Positions 1 to 8,484 of a DNA stretch of 64,000 bases are shown here, one piece after another; within the stretch, counting starts at the first letter, position 1; the number at the start of each line of letters is the position of its first letter. The stretch is from Salinibacillus kushneri. GTDB taxonomy: Bacteria; Bacillota; Bacilli; Bacillales; Alkalibacillaceae. The stretch is from positions 62,001 to 126,000 of the forward strand of contig NZ_FOHJ01000007.1 in NCBI RefSeq assembly GCF_900111405.1. Reading direction: 5' to 3'. The notes beneath the pieces are model-generated. The model ran no database searches, was not told the DNA's origin, and saw only the letters and a list, made by a program, of their open reading frames with translations. The translations under genes and the position numbers were made by a program.

Positions 1-191
1 TGAAGTCCTAAATTAAGGAAAGCGCTTCCAATTCTATTGGCATTTTTCATTAATTTTTCATATGTAATCTCCGCTGTCTGTCCTTGTTCATCCTCCCATT
101 TAAGGGCTAATCTTGTTGGGGCAGATGCAAAACGCTCAAATTCCGAAACAATATTATACTTCTGTGGCGCAATTAATTCATCCTGATACAA
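1..191 (-). CDS. Acyl-CoA synthetase (AMP-binding), N-terminal fragment cut by window edge
   Basis: Reverse-strand translation from a TTG at 191 gives about 63 residues, with an E-F-E-R-F segment, then A-L-K-W-E-D-E and I-T-Y-E-K-L-M-K-N-A-N-R. This is how the N-terminus of acetyl/acyl-CoA synthetases of the AMP-forming family usually looks. The TTG has a clear AAAGGGG site 8 nt upstream (200-206). The catalytic core lies outside the window, so the substrate cannot be judged. Confidence 0.75.
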   Translation of the reverse strand, partial: MYQDELIAPQKYNIVSEFERFASAPTRLALKWEDEQGQTAEITYEKLMKNANRIGSAFLNLGL

Positions 192-307
192 TCCCTCATC
201 CCCTTTCAACTAGTCTTTCTCCATTTTATCAAATTTTCAGAATTTTTCAATATTATAAAGCTGTCCCTGCATCTTTTCAGCGTTAGTCAATACAGGAACA
301 GCCTGGT

Positions 308-1387
308 TCATCTTCTTTCCATCAGGTTCAATCCTACACCCATCATGATGACACTCATAAGAAGAAGAATGCTAATCGGGAACATGGTCTCTCCTAATGT
401 TTGTCCGTATATCGTAACATTCTTAAGAGCCTCCATAATATAAGTGATGGGATCTATTTGAGATAAGCCAAGCATAGCTTTGTTTGTTACAATTTCAATT
501 GGCCAATACGATCCCCCAATCATGGCTAAGCTAACGGCTACTAATGAAATAATGGCATTGAAGGTTTGATAGTTTTTCGATACGGCAACAATCAATACTG
601 ATAAAGAGACAATTGTCAGCACGTACGGTATCAATAAGATAAGTGATTCCAGAAAGCCACCGTAAAAATCAACATCAAAGCCATATTTCATCACGAAAAA
701 CACTAGAACCACCTGAATGTAACCAATAATAAAGGCATAGGTTAAGATTCCGGTATACATTTCCCACTTCTTAACCGGAGACAGTATAAATCGGTCCCAT
801 ATCTTGTCTTGTTTTGCAACTAAAATTTGTATTACATTATAGGCAACAGTATAGATGACAAAAAAGACCGACATGCCAAAAATCCCTTGTAACTGAGCAT
901 CAAATACAAAGGAATCCTCATTCGTGAGTGTTTTCGTTTCAATTGAAAACATAGAGTCCTCCAACTGTTCCATGATAGCTGAATCATTCACATCAGTCGA
1001 ATGGATTCGTTTTTTCTGCAAATAATCCCCAAAAGCCTTTTGAATATTTTGCTCCAGAATCGTTTTAGTTGGCGTTTCAGAGGCAATAACAATTTCATAA
1101 TGATCCTCATATAGAAATAAACCGGCTTCAGCATCACCTTCCCTTACCGTTTTAAGCAGCTCTTCTTTTTCAACCTGTTCAAAGTTCTGGGTATCTGCTT
1201 CTTGAAGATAATTCATTACGATTTCAGTATTCTTTTCACTCATTTCACTGTATACAGGCAGTGTCGATTTTCCAAAAGAGCTAATCCCAAAGAAAAATGC
1301 AAATAACAGACATATACCTGTCATTAGTAAAAAGGAAGCCGGTCTTCGCAAGAGTAATTTAAATTGAGCATAGAGCATGCCCTTCAT
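308..1387 (-). CDS. ABC-2 type exporter permease (LnrN-like)
   Basis: 359 aa membrane protein: one N-terminal membrane segment, an extracytoplasmic region of about 140 residues, then a block of five or so hydrophobic segments. This is the ABC-2 permease layout. It overlaps the upstream permease by 4 nt (ATGA) and has a GGGGGAAGG site, so it is translationally coupled and last in the transporter operon. Two different permeases plus one ATPase, next to a NarL-type two-component system, match B. subtilis lnrJKLMN (yfiJKLMN), where LnrLMN gives resistance to linearmycin-type polyenes. That substrate is an inference here. Confidence 0.85.
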   Translation of the reverse strand: MKGMLYAQFKLLLRRPASFLLMTGICLLFAFFFGISSFGKSTLPVYSEMSEKNTEIVMNYLQEADTQNFEQVEKEELLKTVREGDAEAGLFLYEDHYEIVIASETPTKTILEQNIQKAFGDYLQKKRIHSTDVNDSAIMEQLEDSMFSIETKTLTNEDSFVFDAQLQGIFGMSVFFVIYTVAYNVIQILVAKQDKIWDRFILSPVKKWEMYTGILTYAFIIGYIQVVLVFFVMKYGFDVDFYGGFLESLILLIPYVLTIVSLSVLIVAVSKNYQTFNAIISLVAVSLAMIGGSYWPIEIVTNKAMLGLSQIDPITYIMEALKNVTIYGQTLGETMFPISILLLMSVIMMGVGLNLMERR

Positions 1388-2640
1388 ATTGCCTTCCCCC
1401 TTTTTGGAAAGATCGTAACAGCCGTAGATAGAGTTAAAAGAGTAAATCCACCTAAAAATAGTAAATTGGAGGTAATATCCCCCAATCCATATCCTTGAAA
1501 TGCTGATAAAAATGCCGACATTCCGGAACCATTAGGTGTCAAATTCCCTAGTCTATCAATCAGATCTCCCCCTATAGGGAAAAAGCTCCCTCCAAAAAAG
1601 GCGAATACGGTTACAATCGCATTTCCGAAAATCACTGACGCCTGATCTGAATTTAATTGATAATTAATAGACGTCAACAGGGACGCAACTCCTCCCACAG
1701 CAAAACTCAACAAAATGGATGTAGCCAAAAACGGACTAAGACTTGGCCAGGATACACCAAAGGCAACAATGGAGAAACTAAACAAAATCACCAGTTGAAG
1801 AAATGCTGTAATAGAGCTCGCAATGAAAATCCCAGTGAAATAAGTCCATTTGGATACATTGGCCAAAACCATTCGATTAAAGACATGATCTCTTTTTTCT
1901 TCATAAGCATAGGATCCCATTGTGGATGCAACGTATAAGACAAACATCACACTCATACCCACAATATAATAGGTCGTGGATGTAATGGGAGCCACACCGG
2001 AGATGGTGACAGTCTCCCCTTCCAAATCCTGAGGAGAAACCTTTAGATCTCCAAGTCCATTTTGCTCTAAAACCGTTGCGGTCTGGAGCTGTTCCTGGTA
2101 CCCAGCCAATAAATCATGAACCACCTGGCTCGCTAACTCTTCATTTTGATTCAGATACAGGTCTAATTTCGGCTCTTCGCCTTCACCTAAAAAGGAATAC
2201 TTCACAACATTAAAAGTAAAATTCTCTGGAACCTCAATGATTGCTGTATATTTATCGTTTTCCATAGCGGCAGCTAATTCCTCAGGGTTAATTTTCTCTA
2301 TGGTAAACATCTCTTTTATCTCCGGGTTCCCGAACACTTCTTGTTTTAAAATCTGAATGGGCTTAAAATGATTTAATCCATTGATCATTTCATTTTTTTC
2401 ATGGTCTGGTAGAGACAGTAGCTCGATTTCCTTTTTGATGTGATTTATATCTTCCTTTTCTTCTGTATGCTCAAGAATGGCAATGGTAGCATCAATCTTG
2501 GGTGTCTCCTCTGTCATCAAACCACCAATCGCATAATTGATGATAAAAACGAGGATCAAGGGCATCACGAGCAATAGAGTAAAGTTCGTCCTGTCCCTCA
2601 TCATTAAAAAGAGCTGTTTTTTAATGAATGTATACAACAT
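1384..2640 (-). CDS. ABC-2 type exporter permease (LnrM-like)
   Basis: 418 aa membrane protein with the same architecture as its downstream partner: N-terminal membrane anchor at about residues 20-40, a hydrophilic external domain to about 215, then several C-terminal membrane segments. A GGAGGA site lies 7 nt before the ATG. The gap to the upstream ATPase gene is only 12 nt. It probably pairs with the second permease as a heterodimeric channel driven by that ATPase, pumping a membrane-active compound out of the lipid bilayer (family knowledge; substrate not shown). Confidence 0.85.
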   Translation of the reverse strand: MLYTFIKKQLFLMMRDRTNFTLLLVMPLILVFIINYAIGGLMTEETPKIDATIAILEHTEEKEDINHIKKEIELLSLPDHEKNEMINGLNHFKPIQILKQEVFGNPEIKEMFTIEKINPEELAAAMENDKYTAIIEVPENFTFNVVKYSFLGEGEEPKLDLYLNQNEELASQVVHDLLAGYQEQLQTATVLEQNGLGDLKVSPQDLEGETVTISGVAPITSTTYYIVGMSVMFVLYVASTMGSYAYEEKRDHVFNRMVLANVSKWTYFTGIFIASSITAFLQLVILFSFSIVAFGVSWPSLSPFLATSILLSFAVGGVASLLTSINYQLNSDQASVIFGNAIVTVFAFFGGSFFPIGGDLIDRLGNLTPNGSGMSAFLSAFQGYGLGDITSNLLFLGGFTLLTLSTAVTIFPKRGKAI

Positions 2641-2652
2641 AAGAAAATCCTC

Positions 2653-3585
2653 CTAATCCCGTAATGCCTTACCCGTTAAGTGAAGAAACACATCCTCCAG
2701 TGACGGGGTTTGAATTTGAACCGATTTTAAAGAGGTTTCTGTTTCTCCCGCTATATCGATGATAGTCTGAAAAAAATCCATTTCGAGGGGGACAATGACA
2801 TGGATAGCATTCTCCTGCCTATAGACCTGGGTTACAGAAGGATGATACTCCAGTTTATTAAGAAAAGAGTCCTCTATGATTTCCGCTTCAATGACAACCG
2901 TTTGTTCCGATGATAGAATCCCCTTGATTTCGTTATTATTCCCTGAAGCAATAATATGACCCTGGTCCATAATATAAATCCGGTCACATAAATACTCCGC
3001 CTCTTCCATGTAATGACTCGTGTACAAAATGGTCAGGTCCTGCTCTCGATTTAATCGTTTCACAGTATCTAAAATATATTTTCTCGACTGTGGATCAATC
3101 CCCACGGTTGGTTCATCCATAAAAATCAGCTTGGGTTCATGCAGCAAGGCTACCCCTATATTTAACCTTCGCTTCATTCCACCAGAAAAGGTTTTAACCA
3201 AATCATTTTGTTTCTCCTGAAGCCCTACAATTTCTAGGACTTCCTCCATTTTTGTTTTTATGAGATTGGAAGAAATATGATAGATCTTTCCAAAGAATTG
3301 CAAGTTTTCTTTAGCTGTCAAATTGTTATATAAAGCTATTTCCTGAGGAACGACACCTAGATGCTTTCGTAAAGTTTGGGGCTTTTTAATAATACTTTCA
3401 TTAAAAAAACGAACATCTCCACTCGATGGAGGAAGCAGCGAAGATATAATCGAAATGGTTGTTGATTTCCCTGCGCCATTTGGTCCAAGGAGTCCGACAA
3501 CCTCACCCTGTTCAATAAACAAGTTCACTCCATCAACAGCCCTTGTATTTTTAAATTGCTTCTTTAAATCCAACGCTTCTAACAT
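2653..3585 (-). CDS. ABC transporter ATP-binding subunit (LnrL-like)
   Basis: 310 aa ABC ATPase. Walker A GPNGAGKST lies near residue 34, the signature FSGGMKRR near 133, and Walker B LIFMDEPTVGIDP follows, with the switch His in YTSHYMEEAE. The C-terminal region of about 90 residues is typical of the DrrA/YfiL drug-export branch. It is the first gene of the three-gene exporter operon. Length is close to the 311 residues I recall for B. subtilis LnrL. Confidence 0.9.
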   Translation of the reverse strand: MLEALDLKKQFKNTRAVDGVNLFIEQGEVVGLLGPNGAGKSTTISIISSLLPPSSGDVRFFNESIIKKPQTLRKHLGVVPQEIALYNNLTAKENLQFFGKIYHISSNLIKTKMEEVLEIVGLQEKQNDLVKTFSGGMKRRLNIGVALLHEPKLIFMDEPTVGIDPQSRKYILDTVKRLNREQDLTILYTSHYMEEAEYLCDRIYIMDQGHIIASGNNNEIKGILSSEQTVVIEAEIIEDSFLNKLEYHPSVTQVYRQENAIHVIVPLEMDFFQTIIDIAGETETSLKSVQIQTPSLEDVFLHLTGKALRD

Positions 3586-3725
3586 AATCCTATTCCCCCC
3601 TTTTGCTTATCAATATTTTATAAAAGGGGACAGTCTTCCTGCATCACGCTCGAGTCACTAAAATAATGGGAAAAGCATGACGATAGTCACAGGATGAGTG
3701 ACAGGTTTATCGTGTTCGGAGATAT

Positions 3726-3859
3726 AATGTTGTGCTTCCAGAGTATGTAAGTGATGCAGTTCAAGGTGAATCGGTTGTTTTTGGATTGTTCTTATATTGT
3801 TTTATGGTGTTGGAGGATTTTTATCTGGACTTTTCGCAGCACCTCTTGCAAAAAAATGA
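3726..3859 (+). pseudogene. Degraded MFS-transporter-like remnant
   Basis: Plus-strand translation shows two consecutive hydrophobic stretches in different frames: V-V-L-P-E-Y-V-S-D-A-V-Q-G-E-S-V-V-F-G-L-F-L-Y up to about 3800, then Y-G-V-G-G-F-L-S-G-L-F-A-A-P-L-A-K-K ending at a TGA (3857-3859). Joined by a frameshift they resemble a membrane hairpin of an MFS carrier. There is no start codon or ribosome site. The short length makes family assignment tentative. Confidence 0.35.
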
Positions 3860-3910
3860 GAAATATACACTTTAGAGGATTTTAGTGTAATAATGCATTA
3901 TCAAAGTTAA

Positions 3911-3943
3911 GGCTCAGAGAATTTATTTCTCTAAGCCCTTTTA
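3911..3943 (+). terminator. Rho-independent terminator after the remnant
   Basis: An 11-bp near-perfect stem (GGCTCAGAGAA / TTCTCTAAGCC) with a short loop, then TTTTATT. It probably once ended the transcript of the MFS-like gene whose fragment precedes it. Confidence 0.6.
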
Positions 3944-4012
3944 TTGTTTGCACTGTGAGAGTAGTTGTGGAATTTGTGTGAATGACGGCGGATAGCAAAT
4001 AGTAATTCTCCT

Positions 4013-4213
4013 TTATCTTTTTGAATCTTCTCGTTTTTTCCTAAAGAAGTTGGTAAGAAATACAACCACCACACCAGCAATCATCACAGGTCTGGCAAAG
4101 GATGTATAAGGTTCTGGTGCACCTGTTATATTTTCATGCATCGCTGCACCAATAACAAATATGACAATTCCGGTCCAAAAAATGATATTTCCTGTTCTTG
4201 TATACTTATGCAA
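4013..4213 (-). CDS. Small two-helix membrane protein, unknown function
   Basis: 66 aa, TTG start at 4213 with a strong GGAGGAA site 6-7 nt upstream. Two hydrophobic segments (about residues 9-24 and 41-55) are separated by a short polar loop, with a basic C-terminal tail (FRKKREDSKR). It lies between the two-component genes and the exporter genes. The ribosome site overlaps the stop of an even smaller upstream ORF, suggesting coupling. I do not recognise the family. Confidence 0.65.
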   Translation of the reverse strand: MHKYTRTGNIIFWTGIVIFVIGAAMHENITGAPEPYTSFARPVMIAGVVVVFLTNFFRKKREDSKR

Positions 4214-4225
4214 ACTCTCTTCCTC

Positions 4226-4378
4226 CTACGATTCTTTTACAGGTGTTTGCATTAATGGTAACACAATTCCAATGCCCCCTAAAGCAAGGGAAAGAGTCCC
4301 TCCTATTATAAGAGGTATTCTTTTAAAACCAACCCTAAGCACCACCACTTTAGTATTATTAAAATCGGTTACTCTCAT
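4226..4378 (-). CDS. Possible 50-aa membrane peptide
   Basis: Not called by a length cut-off. ATG at 4378 gives a 50-residue peptide with one strongly hydrophobic helix (I-P-L-I-I-G-G-T-L-S-L-A-L-G-G-I-G-I-V-L-P-L). This is reminiscent of the first helix of DUF454/YbaN proteins, here cut short. There is no good ribosome site: AAAGG lies about 15 nt away. Its stop sits inside the ribosome site of the next gene, so it could be a real partner or a decayed gene. Confidence 0.35.
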   Translation of the reverse strand: MRVTDFNNTKVVVLRVGFKRIPLIIGGTLSLALGGIGIVLPLMQTPVKES

Positions 4379-4442
4379 TATAAACCAATAGCTAACCTTT
4401 ATATTTAGAACGAATTTCTTTTCCTCAAAGCACGCTTATACC

Positions 4443-5078
4443 TTATACCAAATTGTTTTTAACAGCGAAAATGGCGAGCTGTGTCCGGTCTCTCAGGTCC
4501 AGCTTAGTAAGGGTCTGCGTAATGTGATTTTTCACAGTACCGACAGACAGATAGAGCTCCGTGGCAATTTCTTTATTGGTTTTTCCCTCTCCCACTAAAC
4601 GGGTGATGGAAAGCTCTCTCGGAGACAACGGAAGATCCTTTACTTCAACAGTAGATTTATTTAACAAGCGTGGCATTACTTTTGCTGCGACGTCTTCATG
4701 AATCGTCATCCCGCCATTTAAACAGGTATGGATAGCCTGAACCAATTTATCCGGCTCTGCTGTTTTTAGCAAAAACCCATCCGCCCCCTCTCTTAACGAC
4801 TGTTCAGCATATTCCTCATCATTAAAAGTAGTCAGCATTAACACATGTACATCGGGATAACGCCGTTTAATATGACGGGTCGTCTCAATACCATTCATTT
4901 CCGGCAGACGAATATCCATAACCACCACATCAATGATATGTTCATCCACTTTCCGAAGCGCCTCTTCTCCATTTTCAGCTTCTGCTATTACGTTTAACGT
5001 ATCATCCTGTTCAATCATCATTTTCAAGCCGCTCCGTACAATGCTTTGATCCTCCACAAGTAATAGATTATAACGCAT
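4443..5078 (-). CDS. NarL/FixJ-family response regulator (LnrK-like)
   Basis: 211 aa. Receiver domain at residues 1-120 with the acidic pair near the N-terminus (VEDQ), phospho-acceptor Asp in VVVMDIRLPEMNG (about 55) and conserved T/K positions (LTTF, LLKTAEP). LuxR-type helix-turn-helix at about 147-205 (LSPRELSITRLVGEGKTNKE). It overlaps the kinase gene by 11 nt and has a GGGAGGAG site. It likely controls the LnrLMN-like exporter downstream. Confidence 0.92.
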   Translation of the reverse strand: MRYNLLLVEDQSIVRSGLKMMIEQDDTLNVIAEAENGEEALRKVDEHIIDVVVMDIRLPEMNGIETTRHIKRRYPDVHVLMLTTFNDEEYAEQSLREGADGFLLKTAEPDKLVQAIHTCLNGGMTIHEDVAAKVMPRLLNKSTVEVKDLPLSPRELSITRLVGEGKTNKEIATELYLSVGTVKNHITQTLTKLDLRDRTQLAIFAVKNNLV

Positions 5079-6183
5079 CCACTTTCTCCTCCCTCAGTGG
5101 TAAAATCCCATCAACAACAAATTCCTGCTCATGCTGGTAAACCTTCAATTTACCATCCAGCTCCTCGACTCGTTTTTTCATATTAGTTAAACCAAATCCC
5201 CATTGCCAGCCCACATCATTATGTACTCTATTCTTGATGGTGAACGCTAAATCTTCCGCCGCATTTAATGCCAAAACTACTTTTACCTCTCGTGAAAATG
5301 CGTGACGCATGGCATTGGTTAAAGACTCCTGCAAGACGCGATACAATACAATATTCTGTTCATTCGTTAAATGCGCGGATAACACGCCCTGTTTTAACGT
5401 AAAATCTAAATGAATATGACTTTCCGCTTCCAATTTACGAATAAGCTGTAGTACTGATGAGATTCCTTCAGACTCTTCAGCCTGAAGAGTCTTCACTGCA
5501 TGTCTGGTTTCTTCTAAACTATCAGAAGCTAGCTGTTTCAGATCTTCATATTCTTCTTTCTTTTCCTGCATTGTAAGTATTTGCAATTTCATAAGCAAGG
5601 CCGTTAAATTATGTCCAACTGAATCATGAATATCCCTGGCCATTTTTGTACGTTCCTCCAAACGGGCGGCCCGCTCAGATTCATGGGTCTGTCTTTTCAG
5701 TTTGCGATACTCGCTGACCAATTTTTCATACATCTCCTGCTTCTCAGATTGCTCTACCTGTATTTTATTCCACTTTATTAAGGGATAGCCTACTAGAATC
5801 GCGAGTAAAACCGAGGCTAAATGAAGCTGCTCGTGCAAATACAATAAAACACAAATCGAAAACATCTGATAGAAAAAATAAATTCGAAAAGCCTTAACAG
5901 GTAAATCAGACAAACTATTTATGATTAAATAAAAGCCCGTAAGCAGAACATAAAGATTCAGGTAAGAACCGTTCAGCCATTCCAGACCGGATATGATAAG
6001 CGTCATAATTACATATATAATTAATGGCCATCCTACAAGCGGAATAACGAAATAGACAATAAAGAAAAGACTGTAGAAAACGAGCATAAATGGTAATACA
6101 TGTTCTTCCTGATATTCATTGAACAGAGCTAGTGCTGTGAGCAGTAGTAGAGGTAAAAACGAATACCAAAAGGGGCGCAACAA
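5068..6183 (-). CDS. Membrane histidine kinase, HisKA_3 type (LnrJ-like)
   Basis: About 371 aa. The N-terminal 150 residues contain five or six membrane helices with hardly any external loop, as in intramembrane-sensing kinases. A coiled stretch and the H-box follow (M-A-R-D-I-H-D-S-V-G-H-N, His near 192), then an HATPase domain (FGLTNMKKRVEEL as G-box). An upstream ATG at 6201 exists, but GAGGAGGG just before TTG codons at 6183/6180 favours the shorter form. It is the partner of the overlapping response regulator. Confidence 0.88.
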   Translation of the reverse strand: MLRPFWYSFLPLLLLTALALFNEYQEEHVLPFMLVFYSLFFIVYFVIPLVGWPLIIYVIMTLIISGLEWLNGSYLNLYVLLTGFYLIINSLSDLPVKAFRIYFFYQMFSICVLLYLHEQLHLASVLLAILVGYPLIKWNKIQVEQSEKQEMYEKLVSEYRKLKRQTHESERAARLEERTKMARDIHDSVGHNLTALLMKLQILTMQEKKEEYEDLKQLASDSLEETRHAVKTLQAEESEGISSVLQLIRKLEAESHIHLDFTLKQGVLSAHLTNEQNIVLYRVLQESLTNAMRHAFSREVKVVLALNAAEDLAFTIKNRVHNDVGWQWGFGLTNMKKRVEELDGKLKVYQHEQEFVVDGILPLREEKVDAL

Positions 6184-6249
6184 GGATCCCTCCTCATCCA
6201 TAACGAGAACTATTACCTTTATCCTACCATATATTTATCTGATTTTTCG

Positions 6250-6300
6250 CAAAAGAAAAGACTGATTTTCAATGCAGCCTATTGCAGCAGAAATCAGTCT
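6250..6300 (-). terminator. Terminator of the pilus operon
   Basis: Inverted repeat AGACTGATTT (6259-6268) with AAATCAGTCT (6291-6300), followed on the minus strand by TTTCTTTT. It lies directly after the stop of the last pilus gene (6306). Confidence 0.75.
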
Positions 6301-6305
6301 AAACG

Positions 6306-6920
6306 TTATGAAAGGGGATTTTTTTGGTTATCTGGGTCTGGTATATTCATTGTCGGCTGATAGGCTTGTAAACCGTCTAAATCATCTTTAAAGAAAGCTG
6401 ATAAACTTAGCTGATAGGTAATCCCTTCTCCACCTTCTGTTGTAAAGGATAAATAATTAACCGATAGAATTCGCTCTTGGTTTTGAAGATGTTCAATAAA
6501 TCCGATCATGGACTTATAAGAAGGAGAAGTTACTTCCAGATCATACAAAACTCCTTTTAGTCCTTTGATATCTTCTATAGATACCGATTCCCGGTTTGAA
6601 ATGTCGTATCGATTCACCGTACTATTAGTAGCTTCTTCCGCCTTATTAATCATGGAAAATAGTTGCTCATGATATGGGGTAACAGGTAATTGGCTTTGGA
6701 GTTGTTGAGATTGCTCTTTAACATCTATGTTCTCACTATTCTTTTGTTGCTTACATACTGCCTCTAAAAGCTCTCTTTCATACTCCAGAGAGTCCTCTAT
6801 CTCACTTTTTTCCTCTACCAATGGATGAATCAGCCATCCATAAAGAACCCCTGCACTCATGAAAAACAATATCGCAAAGAGAGCGAGAAGGATTTTTTGC
6901 CGTTTCGCTAACGTCTTCAC
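6306..6920 (-). CDS. pilO: Type IV pilus assembly protein PilO
   Basis: 204 aa: short cytoplasmic N-terminus, one membrane helix at about residues 10-30, a coiled coil (about 35-75), and a small alpha/beta domain. This is the PilO/GspM layout. GTG start at 6920 overlaps the stop of pilN (GTGA) with AAGGTGAT upstream. PilO pairs with PilN in the inner-membrane alignment complex linking PilM to the pilus. Last gene of the minus-strand operon. Confidence 0.82.
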   Translation of the reverse strand: MKTLAKRQKILLALFAILFFMSAGVLYGWLIHPLVEEKSEIEDSLEYERELLEAVCKQQKNSENIDVKEQSQQLQSQLPVTPYHEQLFSMINKAEEATNSTVNRYDISNRESVSIEDIKGLKGVLYDLEVTSPSYKSMIGFIEHLQNQERILSVNYLSFTTEGGEGITYQLSLSAFFKDDLDGLQAYQPTMNIPDPDNQKNPLS

Positions 6921-7480
6921 TCCTGATCACCTTCCCCATTCTCCCTTACATCATCACGGTTAATCGTCAAATCATACTGAGCTATATATTTCTGGGTATT
7001 TTCATCCTGATCAGTTTGGCTTACACTGACTAAACTAACTGAATCTATCCAATCTGTTTGGGAAAGATGAGATAAATAATAAGCAGCATCCATATCATCT
7101 TCCATCAGAATTTGTAAGTTTATTTTTCCATCTGTATATTCAAAATGCCCGATTTGTGCGTTTGCAGGTAATAAAGCAATGAGTGACGTTATGAAAGCTG
7201 CACTGTCAATCGGATAGGATTGTAAGGCTTTTACTGCCTGTTTCAGTTCGTCAATTTCTTTTAGATGTTCCTGATTCACTTGATTTGTTAGATTCAAACG
7301 TGTCTCTTCTGTTTGTGTTAACGTATCTTGTAAATTCGAAATGTCCTGTTTTATGAATACGGAATACATAAATGCTGCAGCAAAGAGCACAATCAATAGA
7401 AAAATCATGAAAATAAGGGTTACCATAAATGTACGATTTTTTTGTTCACGATTTTGAAGCAAATTAATCTCAACTACCAT
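6917..7480 (-). CDS. pilN: Type IV pilus assembly protein PilN
   Basis: 187 aa. It begins V-V-E-I-N-L-L-Q-N, the conserved PilN cytoplasmic peptide (INLLP-like) that docks into PilM. Then come one membrane helix (about 20-42), a coiled coil, and a PilN/GspL-like domain. TAATG overlap with the pilM stop shows translational coupling. It forms the alignment subcomplex with PilM and PilO. Confidence 0.87.
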   Translation of the reverse strand: MVVEINLLQNREQKNRTFMVTLIFMIFLLIVLFAAAFMYSVFIKQDISNLQDTLTQTEETRLNLTNQVNQEHLKEIDELKQAVKALQSYPIDSAAFITSLIALLPANAQIGHFEYTDGKINLQILMEDDMDAAYYLSHLSQTDWIDSVSLVSVSQTDQDENTQKYIAQYDLTINRDDVRENGEGDQE

Positions 7481-8463
7481 TAAACTCCCTCTTTCATGGC
7501 AAGTCCAATCACATTATAAAATGCATAACCTAATGGAACCCCTTTTGCAGCTGGAATAGTTCTTGGAGAAAGGAGATGAGCAGGAACTTCTAAACGTTCC
7601 TGAACGCCCTCCAGGATATCTGTTAAAAATGGATGGTCACCTGTTAACATAAGATGATTGATTTGTTTATCTCCATTGTTTAAAGAATATTGATAAAACC
7701 GAAGAATACGCTCTAACTCAGTATAAATTTCTTCCAAGGCATTTTTGACCTTCTCCTCATCAAATTGCTCCCGGGATAACTGTCCACCTTGATTAAGAGG
7801 GACCACTTTCCACGTATCCTCCTGATAATGGATTTCTATATGCTGAAGGAAAACTGGTTGATGATGTTCAAAAATACTTACCGTTACCGACTTTACATTA
7901 AACTGAACAAGCATAAATGTATCATCATCATTCGTGATCCCATAATGATGAAAGAGACGATATTGGCATAAAGCTGAAACATCAGCTGCGATAGGGGTCG
8001 CTTTTTCTGCTTTGAAATAGTCATGATAGGAATCAACGGCTGTTGCAGCTGAAGCAACAAGAAGTACCTGCTTTTGACTTTCATTTTTCTCTAAAAGTAC
8101 GGTATCAATAACAGGATCCTCAAATGGTAAATGAATACTGTGACCAAGTTCAAAGTAGACATGGCCCGTTATTTCTTCGTCTTCTATGGCTGCTGGAACT
8201 TGAACGGTTTTAATAATCACGGAGGAATCCGGTACAATAAATCTTACATTTTTTCTTTTCATCTTCCATTTGCGAACACAATATTTTAACGTTTTAACAA
8301 ATGCTTCCTGATTAATGATTTCTCCATTCTCTACAATCCCAGTAGGAAAATAGTATTCATCACAATAAGTAACCACAAAAGACTGCTTTTTTTTCACCTC
8401 TGCACACCGAATGACATAATCCTGTATTTCAATATTGATTGTTCTTATTTGACCTAATGCCAT
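7480..8463 (-). CDS. pilM: Type IV pilus assembly protein PilM (actin-like)
   Basis: 327 aa soluble protein of the FtsA/PilM actin-like ATPase fold. The length is somewhat shorter than the usual 340-350. AGGTGA site before the ATG. It sits directly upstream of pilN and pilO, the expected order. PilM is cytoplasmic and couples the extension/retraction ATPases to the PilN-PilO membrane complex. Family assignment leans partly on position, since ATP-binding motifs are weakly conserved. Confidence 0.82.
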   Translation of the reverse strand: MALGQIRTINIEIQDYVIRCAEVKKKQSFVVTYCDEYYFPTGIVENGEIINQEAFVKTLKYCVRKWKMKRKNVRFIVPDSSVIIKTVQVPAAIEDEEITGHVYFELGHSIHLPFEDPVIDTVLLEKNESQKQVLLVASAATAVDSYHDYFKAEKATPIAADVSALCQYRLFHHYGITNDDDTFMLVQFNVKSVTVSIFEHHQPVFLQHIEIHYQEDTWKVVPLNQGGQLSREQFDEEKVKNALEEIYTELERILRFYQYSLNNGDKQINHLMLTGDHPFLTDILEGVQERLEVPAHLLSPRTIPAAKGVPLGYAFYNVIGLAMKEGV

Positions 8464-8484
8464 ATTTTCACCTAATTCTAACCA

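Larger units (their letters stand above)
3586..4012. other. 427-nt gap: debris and a terminator-like hairpin
   Basis: The gap upstream of the exporter operon holds the possible MFS remnant (3726-3859) and a hairpin (3911-3943) pairing GGCTCAGAGAA with TTCTCTAAGCC, followed by TTTTATT in the plus direction. The exporter promoter must lie just upstream of 3585, but I could not identify convincing -35 and -10 boxes. Confidence 0.5.
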
